A stretch of 64,000 bases of DNA from Acanthococcus lagerstroemiae (lineage: Eukaryota > Arthropoda > Insecta > Hemiptera > Eriococcidae): NCBI GenBank assembly GCA_031841125.1, contig CM063108.1:71086344-71150343 (forward strand), read 5' to 3'. The position numbers were made by a program, and so were the translations under genes. Below are positions 35,509 to 47,365 of the stretch, piece after piece (the stretch's first letter is position 1; each line of letters starts with the position of its first letter). The notes beneath the pieces are model-generated. The model saw nothing but the letters and a program-made list of their open reading frames with translations, did not search any database and was not told the DNA's origin.

Positions 35509-35901
35509 CAGTGGTGGCAGCCTTTGTATAGCGTGTGTAGCAAGTTGCTACACCCCAAAACAGCTTGCTACACCTCGGAAAAACGTTTGCTACACCTCAA
35601 AAATGTTTGCTACACCCCGAAAAATCTCCCTTTCTTCAAAACTTTTTAATCCAAAATCATCTTCATTGAAGAGGACAAAGTACAGACAGGTTTTGCAGTT
35701 GTAGTAAAATAAGTAGAGAATTTTTGCGTTGAAGAACAACTTTTCTTCCTTTTTTTTGGGAGGGGGGGGGGAGTGATTTTGGCGATAGGAGCCCCTGAAA
35801 TTACCTTGAAAATTTTTTGCTACACCCCGAAAAATCATCAATTTTTACTCTCGTCAAAATGAAGTTTTGCTACACTTCAAAAAAATAGGCTGCCACCACT
35901 G
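35509..35901. mobile_element. hAT-type MITE, 393 bp, with internal TTGCTACACC repeats
   Basis: The ends are CAGTGGTGGCAGCCT and its reverse complement. Flanking octamers AACCCGAA (35501-35508) and AACACGAA (35902-35909) agree at 7 of 8 positions, a typical hAT target duplication. Four tandem ~24-bp units built on TTGCTACACCYCRAAAA lie just inside the left end (35546-35630), and two more face the right end (35818-35880). No protein is encoded. Confidence 0.85.
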
Positions 35902-38900
35902 AACACGAAACATTGACAGCTGGAAGGGAATGAATTATTCAGAAGGGGGACAACTGCATAGCAAGTTTTCCGCATCTGTAAGGTCAGACCGTGGAATTTG
36001 GAAACTGCGAGCTTCGGTTGCAACTTTCACGAGGTATGGAAATGATTTTGGTGTACAGTATGTTCAAAAGGGAAGGGAGCGGAGGTTCTTTCGGGCGCAG
36101 AAATATCAGTCAGTAGGCTAAATTGCTCCAATGAAGAAAAGCAGAGAGAAAGAGGAATATTCGATGAATCAGTTGGCAAATACATATGTACGAGCATGAA
36201 ATTTTTTTAATTTTGTTATTTACCCGGAAATTACCATTAGTGATTCCCGGACACTTTCCCGAATCCAGCCTCCCGATAGACAAGTTGATAAAAGCGGTTT
36301 ACTGATAAAATCGGGAAAAGATTAATTATGAGTTTTATCTGTCTGTTTATCATATAAACTTGGAAAATCATTAATAATCTTTAATATCGGAACCTCAGTT
36401 GAAAAATTTTTAAACGAAGACTTTTTTCTTTTTTCTTGTTTGTTTAATAAGAACATTACTGTTTCGCGGAAGAATCGGATCCTCCGAGCAAAATCTGGAA
36501 GATAAGGACCTCTTTTATTTAAAAAAAAAAAATGTTTTTTTCTACATTAACGAGACTTTTAATGCCTAACGGCTATGGTCTCGGAATGGAATTACATGGG
36601 ATTACAATAGTTCAGGGTTTGGGTTTTATGGTTATTGGTAAGCGGTGTACATCTTAGGATTTAAATTAGGTGTAGTATACAGTTCTGAACTAGGAAATCG
36701 ATTAGTAGTGATAAATTCTTTAGCCTCTACTGTTGTTTAATACGTTGGAAAAATTGCCGCTAATTAGATGAATTCTGATAAGCGAACACGTTCTTTTTTT
36801 TTCATGCTTGCTCGATGACTGGGAAAATCGCCATCAATCGGTAAAATCTGAAAACAAAGACTTTTTCCGTCTCCCTTCCTTTCTTTCAAACGTATTTGTC
36901 CAGAAGATTAAGTGGCAAGTTTAGATCGTCAGCTGAGATTAAAATATTGCTACTGCGGAAAACATACAAAATAATGTATTTAGTTAGGGAAGGGAGCTTA
37001 GATACCGAAAATTTCCGATTGAAGAATTACATTACAAGTTTAGGTTGACAGTAAAAAAAATAAAATAAAATAAAATGAAATAAAGAATGAGAATAAAGCG
37101 CTCGTGACAGAATGTTCAAATTTAACAATTTTTCAATGTAATTTCGCGAATTTTACGAACATGTGGTGGAGGGGATTTGGCTCATGACTAATGCTTGCAA
37201 CATGCAAGAAATGGATACCGAGTGATTGTAATGTTATAATACTTATTTGGAAAAATTTGAAGTACAAATGAAGAACTGTTTTCCGAAGGTACTCAAGTCT
37301 AAGACACAAGCCAGTGAAGCGGATTAGTTCATCGAGTAATGGCGTGGTTGAAATTCTTGCTGCAATATGTTTATGGAATGCAGTATTCGAACTTTTATTT
37401 TCGGTTGCAGAAAATACGAGAACTGACTTATAGGTATTTATAGTGCCCATCGGAAGGTAAACATTTGATTCCTAGGATAGTCGGTCTGCATGTATTGTAC
37501 AAACTTTTCTTCGATTCTGTCTTGCTTTTTCATTCAGTCTGATTTGTTCTTTTCTGAACTAAACAAACTTGACTTAATTGAGAAAAGTGAATATATAGTA
37601 CGCAACGAATTAAGGGTTATGTAGGTCTCTGAATTGAAAATTTTCGTCAGATTTCTGTTAAAACCCCGATCCGGATCCTGAAATCCAGATTCGATTCTTG
37701 AAATGAGAAAAATTAACCTTCATTCGGAAAAATCGAATCAAGTATCAATGAAGGGGTTCCTTGAGTCGCTGCTTCTAACAATCTCTTCACAGTTTTCATA
37801 CAGCTCCAATTTGGGCTACATAATTCGAATTGCACCCTCGGAATGAGCCATTTCAAAACCGCGTACAGAATCAATGCAAAAATTAAATCCAAGAAGACTT
37901 TTTTTTGCGATAATTGAGGTCCGAGTCGCGATATTTTGATTTCGATACGTTTTAAGGCTCGATTCACGTTGAACAAAGGTTCTTTTTAAATTTCGAGGTT
38001 AGACTCACGATCAACGCATAAAAGGTGTACAAACTCTATTGTTTTGATAGTACGAGTATTAAAAGTATAGAAACTGGTGTTCTCTTAATGTTAGAAGGTT
38101 ACGATGGTATGGAAACCACTTGTATGTAAAATTTTTATATTAGAGTTGTGTGCGCTCTTTTCTATCTTGAATCGCTATCTTTAGATCATCCAGATTTGAA
38201 TTTAAGTTTGAAGTACAAATCGTTGGTCTCGAAGAAGAGTGTCTTCTACATCATAAAAACGTAATTTTTATGAGAAGGGTCTCAAGTTTTTCGTTTGTCA
38301 TGATTGTAATATCTTTAAATTGAAAAAAGAAAAGTGCGGGTAAATTCTTTGACAAATCCTTAGTTACCCCAACGAAACCTAATTTCTGAGTTACGGCACT
38401 GTTCTTTAGAATAAATATAAATCATAAACTGAGTAAAATCACGATAAATGTGGTGACTAATATTAAGGTCATGAAGTGTCCATTCTTCATCAGTTTGGCT
38501 CACTGTCGTGAGGCGAATTCGCATTCTCGCTCACGCCATCAAATCCTTGATCGATCACATTTCGTGGGACAGTTTCAAAGTATTAGTTCGCACTAGAATC
38601 GGTGTGCATCTCTCACCAAACCGAAATTGTCAACGGCACGTGTATGCTCAAATGGCCTTCATGTGGTTGTCACCAAGACGGCCACTGGTCGCACGATCCT
38701 AATTAAAACGCAATATCGAAAAATCATACGCCTTCCTCGAGTTCTGAGAACTCGATCGATACTCTTCTTCATGGCCATGGCCTCGACAGTGCAAAATACC
38801 CGCGAACGTTTGCCTGCCGCAGATTCTATATTTCGACGCCATCCCACACGCGCCAGAAGCAAATCCGAGAAAACTAAGAAAGTACAATGTATAATTTCTA

Positions 38901-39117
38901 TACCTATATTTCGCACTTATATTTCGAACCATTCGCTCTGAACCGTGCAGCATACACGCGCCGGCCTTCAAAGATAGCCTTCGTGTCCCTCGTGTCTCCG
39001 CTTACCTCATGGTGACATCTTCCGCATAGGCGGAGACATCGTCGTCAAAAACGATCGATCATTAGTATATAACTCTTGTACAGAGGTTCACTCCGGGTCT
39101 TGGTTCTAAATCGCTCA

Positions 39118-39349
39118 TGTCAGGTGGAGCTCTCGCTGATCTCTCTCGATCCAGCACCTTTTCGGACTTAGAAATTTAAACTCAAAGTGTAGTATTAATA
39201 CTCTGTCGTGTCGGTAACCTAAAAGCCTAACAGCAACTGCTGAAATTACTATTTAACGTATATTTCAAACTATTGGTGAAAAGTTTCAATAAACCTGTTC
39301 AATTCAACTCCGACTCGACCACATTATTTGTCGAGCCGATCACCTGTTA
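39118..39349 (+). repeat. Candidate LTR, 232 bp, followed by a primer-binding-site-like sequence
   Basis: The left edge is TGTCAGGTG and the right edge CACCTGTTA, imperfect inverted ends as LTRs have. An AATAAA lies at about 39288. Directly downstream CGGGGGCTCGATCC (39351-39364) resembles a tRNA-type primer-binding site, which would make this the 5' LTR. No gag or pol follows; the P-type transposon interrupts the sequence 210 bp further on. No second LTR copy was found in the window. Confidence 0.45.
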
Positions 39350-39489
39350 TCGGGGGCTCGATCCAATCAGTCCCAGGGGCCACGCTGTGGACCCCATCGT
39401 TCACCATCTATCAACGGTAACGACACTCAATAGCCCGAAAGGCTAACCGACCTCACGACACTCACGCTGTGGAATAGAGTGCAGTTATT

Positions 39490-39567
39490 GTCCAATAGTA
39501 CACAGACTGCATTGTGACCCAGTAGTATCAGCTATAGCTTGCTGTGTCAAAAGTCGTTAGTTCAAAC
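39490..39567 (+). other. Possible tRNA-like sequence at the P-element insertion point
   Basis: The words TAGTATCAGC (A-box-like) and AGTTCAAACC (B-box-like, complete only when the right flank is joined) are about 36 bp apart. It could be a tRNA-derived SINE or chance. The 8-bp duplication of the P-type element, GTTCAAAC, is exactly the B-box core. No cloverleaf could be drawn by eye. Confidence 0.2.
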
Positions 39568-39817
39568 CAGCGAGCACGGTAATACAAATAGAGACGCCAC
39601 GCGCAACGTTAGTCAACGACACCCAGTGAAGCACAAATAATCTGGTTACCCCCACCTAAGGATGTCCTGTTGATGAAGAGCAGCGTTTAAATTCTATATT
39701 ACGTAACTGATGTATTTTCCGGACTTTTTGCCTTTTTTTCATTTTCTTTTTCTTGCAAGATTATTTTTCGTATTTATTTTCATAAGAAAATTATGTAACA
39801 CAATGAAAATGAGAATT

Positions 39818-39823
39818 TTTATT
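39818..39823 (-). terminator. Polyadenylation signal of the P-type transposase gene
   Basis: AATAAA on the minus strand, 37 bases beyond the TAA stop (39862-39860) and inside the element. Confidence 0.7.
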
Positions 39824-39859
39824 CACAGCATTAACAAAAATGCAGTAGACTACTGGCCT

Positions 39860-42800
39860 TTACTGGCCGCGAAATAGAATCAATTTATTAAATTTTTGTC
39901 TTAATGTTGTTACAGTTAATTTATTATTACTGTTTTTTGTCAGAGCATGCAAACGTACATTAAAATAACGATAGCCAATACACTTCAACAGCATTATGTA
40001 ATGACTGTCTTCAAAGCTGTTCTCCAGTAGATGATTATTTCCCTGAAATAACGTTTTAACGGAACACCCATGCAACATTCTTACAATGAGTTCCTCCATA
40101 ATGTTGGCTGAAGATAATTTTTTCAGCACATCGGCTTGACGAAAGACTTTCTCACAAATTGTACAGATCACAGTCACATCTGAAGTTGGATGTATAAGGC
40201 CACCTCTGTCTTTAATGGAAATTAGACTTGAAGTTGGTGTAGTATTTTCTGAAGTACTTATAACAGCAACACATTCCTCACATTTCAAGTGTTTGACCAC
40301 TTTTCTAACAACAAAACCTGAAATGTTATAAATGTGTTAAGACTTCTATAATTATTCACCCATTTTTCTAAGATTTTGTATCGACTTACCGGCTATATAG
40401 TGAACAATATCAAAGGTTACGTCAGAGAAAGTGATCCCATTTATTAAATCATAGCTGTGGTCCAGAAGTTCGTCTCCTGTAACAATAAATTCACTTTCAT
40501 CGTAAACAATCATTTGCAGAGGAATAATTTTTTCCAGGGAAAACAACAGAGGAAGCAGGGAGCCTAGGGGCGGCTGCTCCCCATAAAAATGAGGGCCCAA
40601 AATCCATCATTTTAGGTCAAAATTTGCTATATTTTCCATATTACTATTTTCCTTTCACTTTATCTCTCGTTTTTTCGTTCTTTCTCCATTTCTAATTTTT
40701 TTGAGGGACGCAGTGCACCGCCTTAATTTTTCCAGGGGTACAACCATATGTTGAATCCCCTATTCCGCCACCAGTGATACGGTGAGGGCCTACTGAAATG
40801 AGCTAAAAACCAAAACTTACCAGTTGTCGTTTCATGTTCAAGAAACGCGTCATTTTCTAGGAGGTGGCGCCTTTCGATAGTTCTATTTATGTTATCTTCT
40901 GCTCCTCTTGTAGATCTCCCAAGAATCATTATTCTGTCCAGTGGTATAGTATTACCACTAGTAGTGGAACTTTCATGCAGTTGCTTGTGGATTAGTATCT
41001 TCTTAAAGATGAAGCACAGTTCTTTTGCTGTTGGGTTGTTGTTGTGACCACCTCTACCTCGAATATACCCGAAAAGACGTTCTATGTGATCCTGGATTGT
41101 TTTATATAATGGTAAATAAGAAATGTACCGAAGTTGACGAACAAATCGATTGTACATCCGTACTGCACTCTGGATACAAATAATGAATCCAATAAATCCA
41201 GTTTTTCGTCTACTCATGTAAATAGGTGTGCCGGTCATTTCTCGTAAGCCAAGAATATATTCTTTAGCTTCTAAAAGGTGTTCGTTCATTCTATCAAAAT
41301 TTCCAGGGTGTAAAGCTTGTTTACAATATTTAGCGCGAATACTACGAGAGTTGAGAATATCAAACAATCTATTAAATATGCGAACAAACTTGACTGTTGC
41401 TGCGCAGTCTTCAAAACCAGCAATACGGTTCTCCAAGCAGTACATTAAAGCATTTGCGACTGATTCACTCATCAACTGCACAGCCCACTTCACTTTCATC
41501 TTTTGGTTGCCATAAAAAATATGAGCTTTTGTTATCTTATTTCCCAATTTCAGTCCTTCATTGTCTTGGTACTGAACTAATAATTCAAAATAATGCCATT
41601 TAATGACATGCCCATGACTGTCTTTTAAACTTCCAAAATCATGTAATGTATTTCGTACCAGTTTGAGCATGTGGCACGCATCTAGGAAAAACTGTACTTC
41701 TCCATGGACTTCATGCTGGAAAAAAGATTTTATATTGTGTGCGTCATTCAGTTCACACCCTAATTTCTTTCCCATGCTCAAATTCGAACACACTCCATCG
41801 CATGTTATAGAACTGGCTACAACATTTGCTTTTCCTAACCAGTCTAAACACTGGGTGACCAAGGAGAATAACTGATCGCCATTGCTTCCCTCAACTAAGA
41901 AATATCCCACCGGAATTTTCCAGCAGGAATTTATGAAAACAAGATGGAAAAACAAAGCTTGAGTAGCTAGAGGTGCGCCGTCTTCTTTGTTATCAGCTCC
42001 AATATCCACATATCCATAGAACCGTTTTCCATCCCAATCCACGTGTTTCCGGATAGCCATAGAATCAATGATTATGGAACCAATGTACCTAAAAAACAAA
42101 TAAAAAAATATAATAAAAAGAGACCGCAAATGTAGTTCTAATTCTGAATGTCGGTATGTTCTATGTTAAGAAGGAAGTAGGTTAATGCATGTTGATATAA
42201 ATGCTAAACAAAAACTGAACTTACGGCTGCTTACTGTTTTTGGTCTTCTCAGAAATTGCTTCAAAGGCTTCTGTACTGAAACCAGGATCACCGTTAACTC
42301 GGCTGTACCATTTACAAATAGTCCGAGGATTAGGTAGACAAGAATCAAAGGTATTCCGTACAAAATTGTATGCCTTCGGACTCAGAAAGTTCAGAGTAAT
42401 AGCAAAAGCTCTCAGTCTTTCATCGTACATCTTTTTCATGCCTGGGGTTCTCTCAACTTGTCGCTTTAAAAGACACGCCGATGTTTTAGAAATTCTTTTC
42501 AACATGTCACCCCATTCTTCAGTTAATAAATTTCTGTCGTTCAACTCTTGAATAGCTGTACTCAAATTCATGATCTTTTTCCGCTGCCTTCGAGATTTCT
42601 GCTGTAATGTTTTAATTTGCCGACTTTTCCTCTTCATTTTCAACTGATATTGTTCCAGTAATGAAGAGTTTTTCTGCAATTCATCCACAGCTGACTGTAA
42701 CTTTGTTTTCGTTATTTGAAGGTCACTGTGGCTAGTCTCCAGCATCTCTTTCAGTTTCTTTTTAGGGGGAGAGTATTCTACTGGAACTACAGGTTCACTG

Positions 42801-43508
42801 ATGGCCGACTCAACAGAGTGTCGCTTTACAATTCTCCTTTTCTGAAACATACATGGAATGATATGGTAATTTTTAAATATAATACAGTATAGTTGCTGTG
42901 TGTAACTAGGAACTTACTTTTGGGCTTCGTTTCCGCAGGTGTTCTGGGAAACCGGGAAACTTGCATGGAACGGCGCCAGGTTTAAGTTTAGTAATGAAGG
43001 GCGACGATGTATCTAAATCTTCTTCTTTAAAATGAATGGAGCAAATGACACTGCAGTCCTTGGCTTCCCAGTTGTCTCTTTTGATCGCTATTTCCCAAGT
43101 CCTTCTTAACGCTGCATCACGAGGAAACCTTGAATTTCACAAACAACATTAATTAACAAGGAAACATGTAACGTATCATTGCTTGGGAGCAACTTTTCAA
43201 ATTAGAAGTAATCTCAGATATTATGATAGTTATCAACCGCAGTATCAGTTAGTTTATTCAGACAGGTCTCATTAGAACACCAACAAAAATATTCTCACAT
43301 TATCGACTGAAGTTTTTCAGGTCTACTACTTGACTGTCGTGCAGAAATACTCCTATTCAATAACATATTTTATTTTAAACAAAAAGGTACAGTGAAATAC
43401 TAACTTATGAAACGATATCTTATTCTGTTGTTCGACAGCTGGCTGATCATTCTGCTTCTTTTTTGGTTTAGAATTATTCTGGCAGCCATATGCCGCACAA
43501 AATACCAT
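39860..43508 (-). CDS. P-element-type THAP-domain transposase, 914 aa, six exons
   Basis: Exons (minus): 43508-43405, 43128-42918, 42841-42225, 42088-40821, 40476-40390, 40317-39860; all have GT-AG introns and compatible phases. Residues 1-90 form a THAP zinc finger (C4, C9, C64-x2-H67, FPRD, W46, GAVPCKFP) that would bind the element's ends; its loop has a Lys-rich insert. A basic coiled coil (about 110-210) follows, then YNFVRNTF...PNPRTICKWY. The RNase H-like core shows IIIDSMAIRKH (D319), SSITCDG (D408) and DHIERLFGYIRGRGG (E647), the proposed catalytic triad, with FLDACHMLKLVRN opening the GTP-binding insertion. The C terminus has YIAGFVVRK, KCEEC and DRGGLIHP. Length is close to human THAP9 (903). 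AATAAA for polyadenylation lies at 39823-39818. The alternative, a domesticated THAP9-like host gene, is unlikely because of the TIRs. Confidence 0.93.
40500..40740 (-). mobile_element. Small insertion-like segment within intron 4 of the transposase gene
   Basis: A GC-rich segment on the minus strand with GGGGAGCAGCCGCCCCTAGG, a wording I associate with short non-autonomous elements, followed by an AT-rich part. No clean TIRs were found. It lies between donor GTAAGT at 40820 and acceptor TTACAG ending at 40477, so it does not disturb the coding sequence. Confidence 0.35.
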
Positions 43509-43734
43509 TTTGATCGGCAAATTGTATAATAATTAAAATAATTAAAATTCAATAAAACATGTAAAATATAAATTCAGTGGCTCACGCAAACGAATGAACT
43601 ATCGAACAGTGATAACCGTGATATCAAACAGGCTGGGAAGGGACAACCTGAAGCGGGGGGATAGAAAAAAACCTGCCTCAGTCTACGCGGAACAAGGCGC
43701 CTCTATTTGTATTACCGTGCTCGCTGGTTCAAAC

Positions 43735-46278
43735 CCCCTCGATTACTTTTTTTTTGCCTTATTTTGTATTATTATTATTATTTTTTTTTCATTACTTTCT
43801 GAAGAACATTATTATTATCCGATTTATCGGCACTGTTTTATTTCTTCGTGTATTTCGGTATTCTTGCTCAATTTTATTATTAGAAAGGATAATCCTGAGT
43901 AACCCTGTTAAGCGAGCGAGTTCTCGTTTGTCATGTAGATAGACATGCTACAAGAATGGGCTCGAGAACACGCTAGGATTTACATGGTCGACGTACGCCC
44001 GCGTCTCACTACCACAAATGAGTCTTTCATGGCGCCTTCGAATCAACAGTATGCGATTCATTCGTCATGAGCTGATCGTCTCTCGTGTTTAATCGTAATA
44101 GTTATCGCTAAAATAATGATTATTTGAATAACACTCTGCTGAAAAATGACCCTGGTGCAACGATTACTAACGACGAGAGTTGGATGTAAGTCCTGTTTCA
44201 AATATTTTTCCTCAAATTCCAATAATGACTACTCCGCGATTCGCCTTGTTCAATCATCGGAGACCTTCGCAACATTTTAGACGGGCACATAAATCAAATT
44301 ACAGAACTCGCATAATTATACCCAATTATTAATTCATATTTGAACTTCGCAAAGTGGGTAATGTCGGGTAAGCCGCCTTCTCATCATCATCCCATTACGC
44401 CTTAACAAACGACGTGACAGAAAGTGACGCTGTTACTCCAGTTGGAATAATTATCGGCGAACTAACGATTTCACCCCTCGCTGGTGTTTCTCGTAGTCTT
44501 CTCAACTGAAATGCAATTATTCGTGTAGTTCAACGAACCCGGTAACGACCGTGAGATCGAAATTCGTGCGTGTTCGAAAGAATAATGAGGTGGACAAAAA
44601 TGGTTTTTTGGTTCCGTCTGCTCAATATGGAGCACTAAATTTGACAAGCTAACAGCTTGTCCTTCTATCCAGCTCCCGCCCCTAAAGTCACAGTTTCAGA
44701 AATTGCCTCAGATTACAGATGTTGTAAGCTACGATTCATCGGATTAGTTGGGAGTCCGAATTTTAAGTTATTATCGTGTAACTTCACTTTGCGACCCCCT
44801 AGAGGCTACACCGAAGTAGTTTTCTCAAGTTATTACTCAATCACTTATGATACATCGATTTATATTTCGGGACTGGTTTTTACTTTCTCTCTTTTGGAAA
44901 TGCTTGTTTGTGTGAGTTTTTTTGAAGGGAGGAGGGGAGGCTTGAATTTTATAAACTGTAAGAATAAGGATAAATGGTTTCTGGTAAGATAAATACCCTG
45001 GATATTAATTGCTTGGCTAGTGTGAAATGGCTTATTTTCTTCTGAAAGTTCTTCAATTGCCATCAAAATCGAGGCAGATTGTAAGCGAAGTTTACTACAG
45101 TAACAACGGTAACTTTGAGTGAATGTAGCTTAAATTTCAGCGTACAATATTATCCACCTGAAATGCGCATGTCTGAGTTGTGTGGAAACTGCATATAATT
45201 CTAGCAGAACGACGGTTTCGCGTTCACAGCTCCTTGATCAGCCTAACCGCCGTGTGTGATTCGGCTATGAACAGAATTACGAAAATATTTTTCCGCGTGT
45301 TAAAATTACGAAGGTAAACTCCAAGGAATGTAGGGTTCAAGCGGTTGTTATTTACTTTTGGTGAATCCCCCCCCCCGAATTTCCTTGCATTCCCCTCGTA
45401 AATCAGTTCGAATAAAATGAAAAACAAATCCCCTCAAGTTTCAGGTCGATCTAATTAAGGGAACCCGTGCCTCAATCCTCATCCTTTTTTTGTGGGGAAA
45501 ATCGTGGAATTTTGACATTTGTCACGAAAAATTGAAGCGAGACAAGGTAATGTTGTAATGATTGTTGTTATGGTTATATTCGGAAGTCTCTCAATTAGCA
45601 AGTTGCGTTTCTCCACTTTCCTCTCGCCTTAGTTTTTAAAATGGTACTCGGTTCATAAGTTTTCAAGGTCTCTGAACTTAATTTTGGGGCTCTCTTTCGG
45701 ATTTCACCCCTTTTTCTCTTCCCAGAGACTCAATAAACAGGACAAAAAATACCATCCTACAAACTCGACTATTGCCTAATTTCCACCGCTTGACCACATA
45801 TTAAGGTGATAGCTTGGTAGGGTTAGATCAAGAAATGAGTCACAGAATCGAGTTCAGCGACTTCGTAAACCTATAAATCGAATATTATCACGATAAAATC
45901 ACTATTAATTGCTACCAACCTCCTTTGGTGTCCTACGATGGGATCAGATCGAGAAATTATACCCAAAATTAGATTCAGCGACCTTGAAAACCTTTGAAAT
46001 AATCAACTCGCATCTCGAATTTTAATTTTTAAACCATCCCTTCCACTCGTGTCACTTTCGAGACACACTCGGATCCAGATGTGGAGTCATACATGTTATA
46101 TTGAATCACCCTTAAAGTACCTTTCGAAAAAATTATAGTACGGATTCTTAACATATTTAGGACCAGAGAAAAAACATTATTCGTTAAATAATTTGAAAGC
46201 CTGTGTAAGCTAAAAGAGCTTGTAGCACAGATTCTTCTAATCCGATTGACCTGAAAAGTTTATTTTTTAAATTTTTTA
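43735..46278 (+). other. Intron DNA without recognised gene
   Basis: T-rich low-complexity tract at 43745-43800. Then AT-rich DNA with dispersed ORFs of no recognisable content (for example 44657-44992). C run at 45369-45376. No splice-phase-compatible Syntaxin exon is present. Confidence 0.5.
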
Positions 46279-46357
46279 GGGTGTGCCAATTCACTTTCTG
46301 GCGTAACAGCCGAAAGCGCTATGGACAACAGAAATAAAAAAGTGAATTGGCCTACCC
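46279..46357. mobile_element. 79-bp hairpin MITE flanked by TA
   Basis: Inverted ends GGGTGTGCCAATTCACTTT and the reverse complement of GGGTAGGCCAATTCACTTT (two differences). TA stands on both sides. The size and TA flanks fit an internally deleted Tc1/mariner-type or similar element; nothing is encoded. Confidence 0.6.
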
Positions 46358-46584
46358 TAAAAACAAAATATTACCAAGTTCACTCACACTCCAACATGGA
46401 CATTATGCTTTTTAAAAATGTTTATCTATTTATTTATTGAATCTTCAATCAGAACCAACATTCTTAGAGGGAGGACCTGAGAAAATCTCAATGGTCGAAA
46501 ATAACCGCCACTCTGATAGGTATTATAAAACCAGTCCTTCGTGCCTCTATTATTCAGAATTAAAGCGGAAAAATTGCTGATTCC

Positions 46585-47365
46585 CCCGCCGCACTGGAGT
46601 GGGGACCATGCGGTGAAAATTCTGGCAAATTTGAATTCTCTAGTTTAACATAGTAACACAGTACAGGAAACCCCACCTATAAGTTGGAATTTAGTTTTTG
46701 TGTGCTCTAGCCAAGGAACGTAACCGTACCCTCTTGTTTACCCTATTCAATTCCAGATGATCCATTTTTCTACCCTGAAAAACGGCCTTGAACGCATACA
46801 TTCAAGTGTTGTCTCTTATGGCTGAATTTTTTCTTATTTTCGCTGTCCTGAAAATTTTTGTCTTCCGACTTTGAGTGTACGAAATTCTATCGCGTAAAAT
46901 TTATCGTGCGAAATTGATCATTTTAGAAAATTGAACGCCATGAAAAATGCCCGCATACATTAGAACGCGGAATAAATTTATCGCATGAAATATAATTTAC
47001 CACAGTTCGCTCTTTTTTCCTGTCTGCATGAACGCCAGCAGAGAAACGATACCTGTACTGTCCTGCACTATTGCAGTTGTTAGAAAATATGTACAACACA
47101 TTTCAGAAATATGGAATGGAGAAAAATAGGAATAATACAAATAAAATTAAGATAGTCCAAAGCTTTCTAAAAAACAGGAGAGGTGAGCTTACGGCGTTCA
47201 TATTTTCCGCGCGTACAGTTTTCGCGGCGTTCTCTTTCGCGCGTTCATCTTTCAAAGCATTCAACTTTCGTCCGCAATGAACTTAGCACGTTCAATTTCG
47301 CGCGATAAATTTACCTGTTACCTCCGACTTATGGTGGCGTCTCCTGTACTGCATCCCATATATTG
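46585..47365. repeat. Inverted-repeat element with GCGTTCA-rich arms
   Basis: CAGTACAGGAAACCCCACC near 46659 returns as the reverse complement near 47351 (CAGTACAGGAGACGCCACC). Inside, 46880-47000 and 47190-47320 are mutually inverted arrays of short degenerate units such as GAACGCCATGAAAAATG and CGCGCGAAATTGAACG. A third copy of the end, with some homology outside the TIR (GAATTCTCTAG), lies at 48980-49060. Target duplication not found, so the exact borders are open. Confidence 0.5.

Larger units (their letters stand above)
39568..43726 (-). mobile_element. Complete P-type DNA transposon, 4159 bp
   Basis: Terminal inverted repeats of 31 bp occupy 39568-39598 and 43696-43726; they start CAGCGAGCACGG and differ at one base (AGACGCC versus AGGCGCC). 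GTTCAAAC flanks both ends directly (39560-39567 and 43727-43734), a perfect 8-bp duplication. Both the 31-bp TIR and the 8-bp duplication are the known values for the Drosophila P element. Inside, on the minus strand, is a THAP-domain transposase gene in six exons without any stop or frameshift. The element lies antisense in Syntaxin 1A intron 2. Near-identical ends and an intact frame point to a young, possibly active copy. Intron 4 (40820-40477) holds a further small insertion. Confidence 0.93.

Noticed and set aside
41228..41875. Plus-strand ORFs within the P-type transposase
   Set aside because: Shadows of exon 4 on the opposite strand, with no domain.
39860..43508. Domesticated THAP9-like host gene
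   Set aside because: Matched 31-bp TIRs and a perfect 8-bp duplication enclose the gene, so it belongs to a mobile element.
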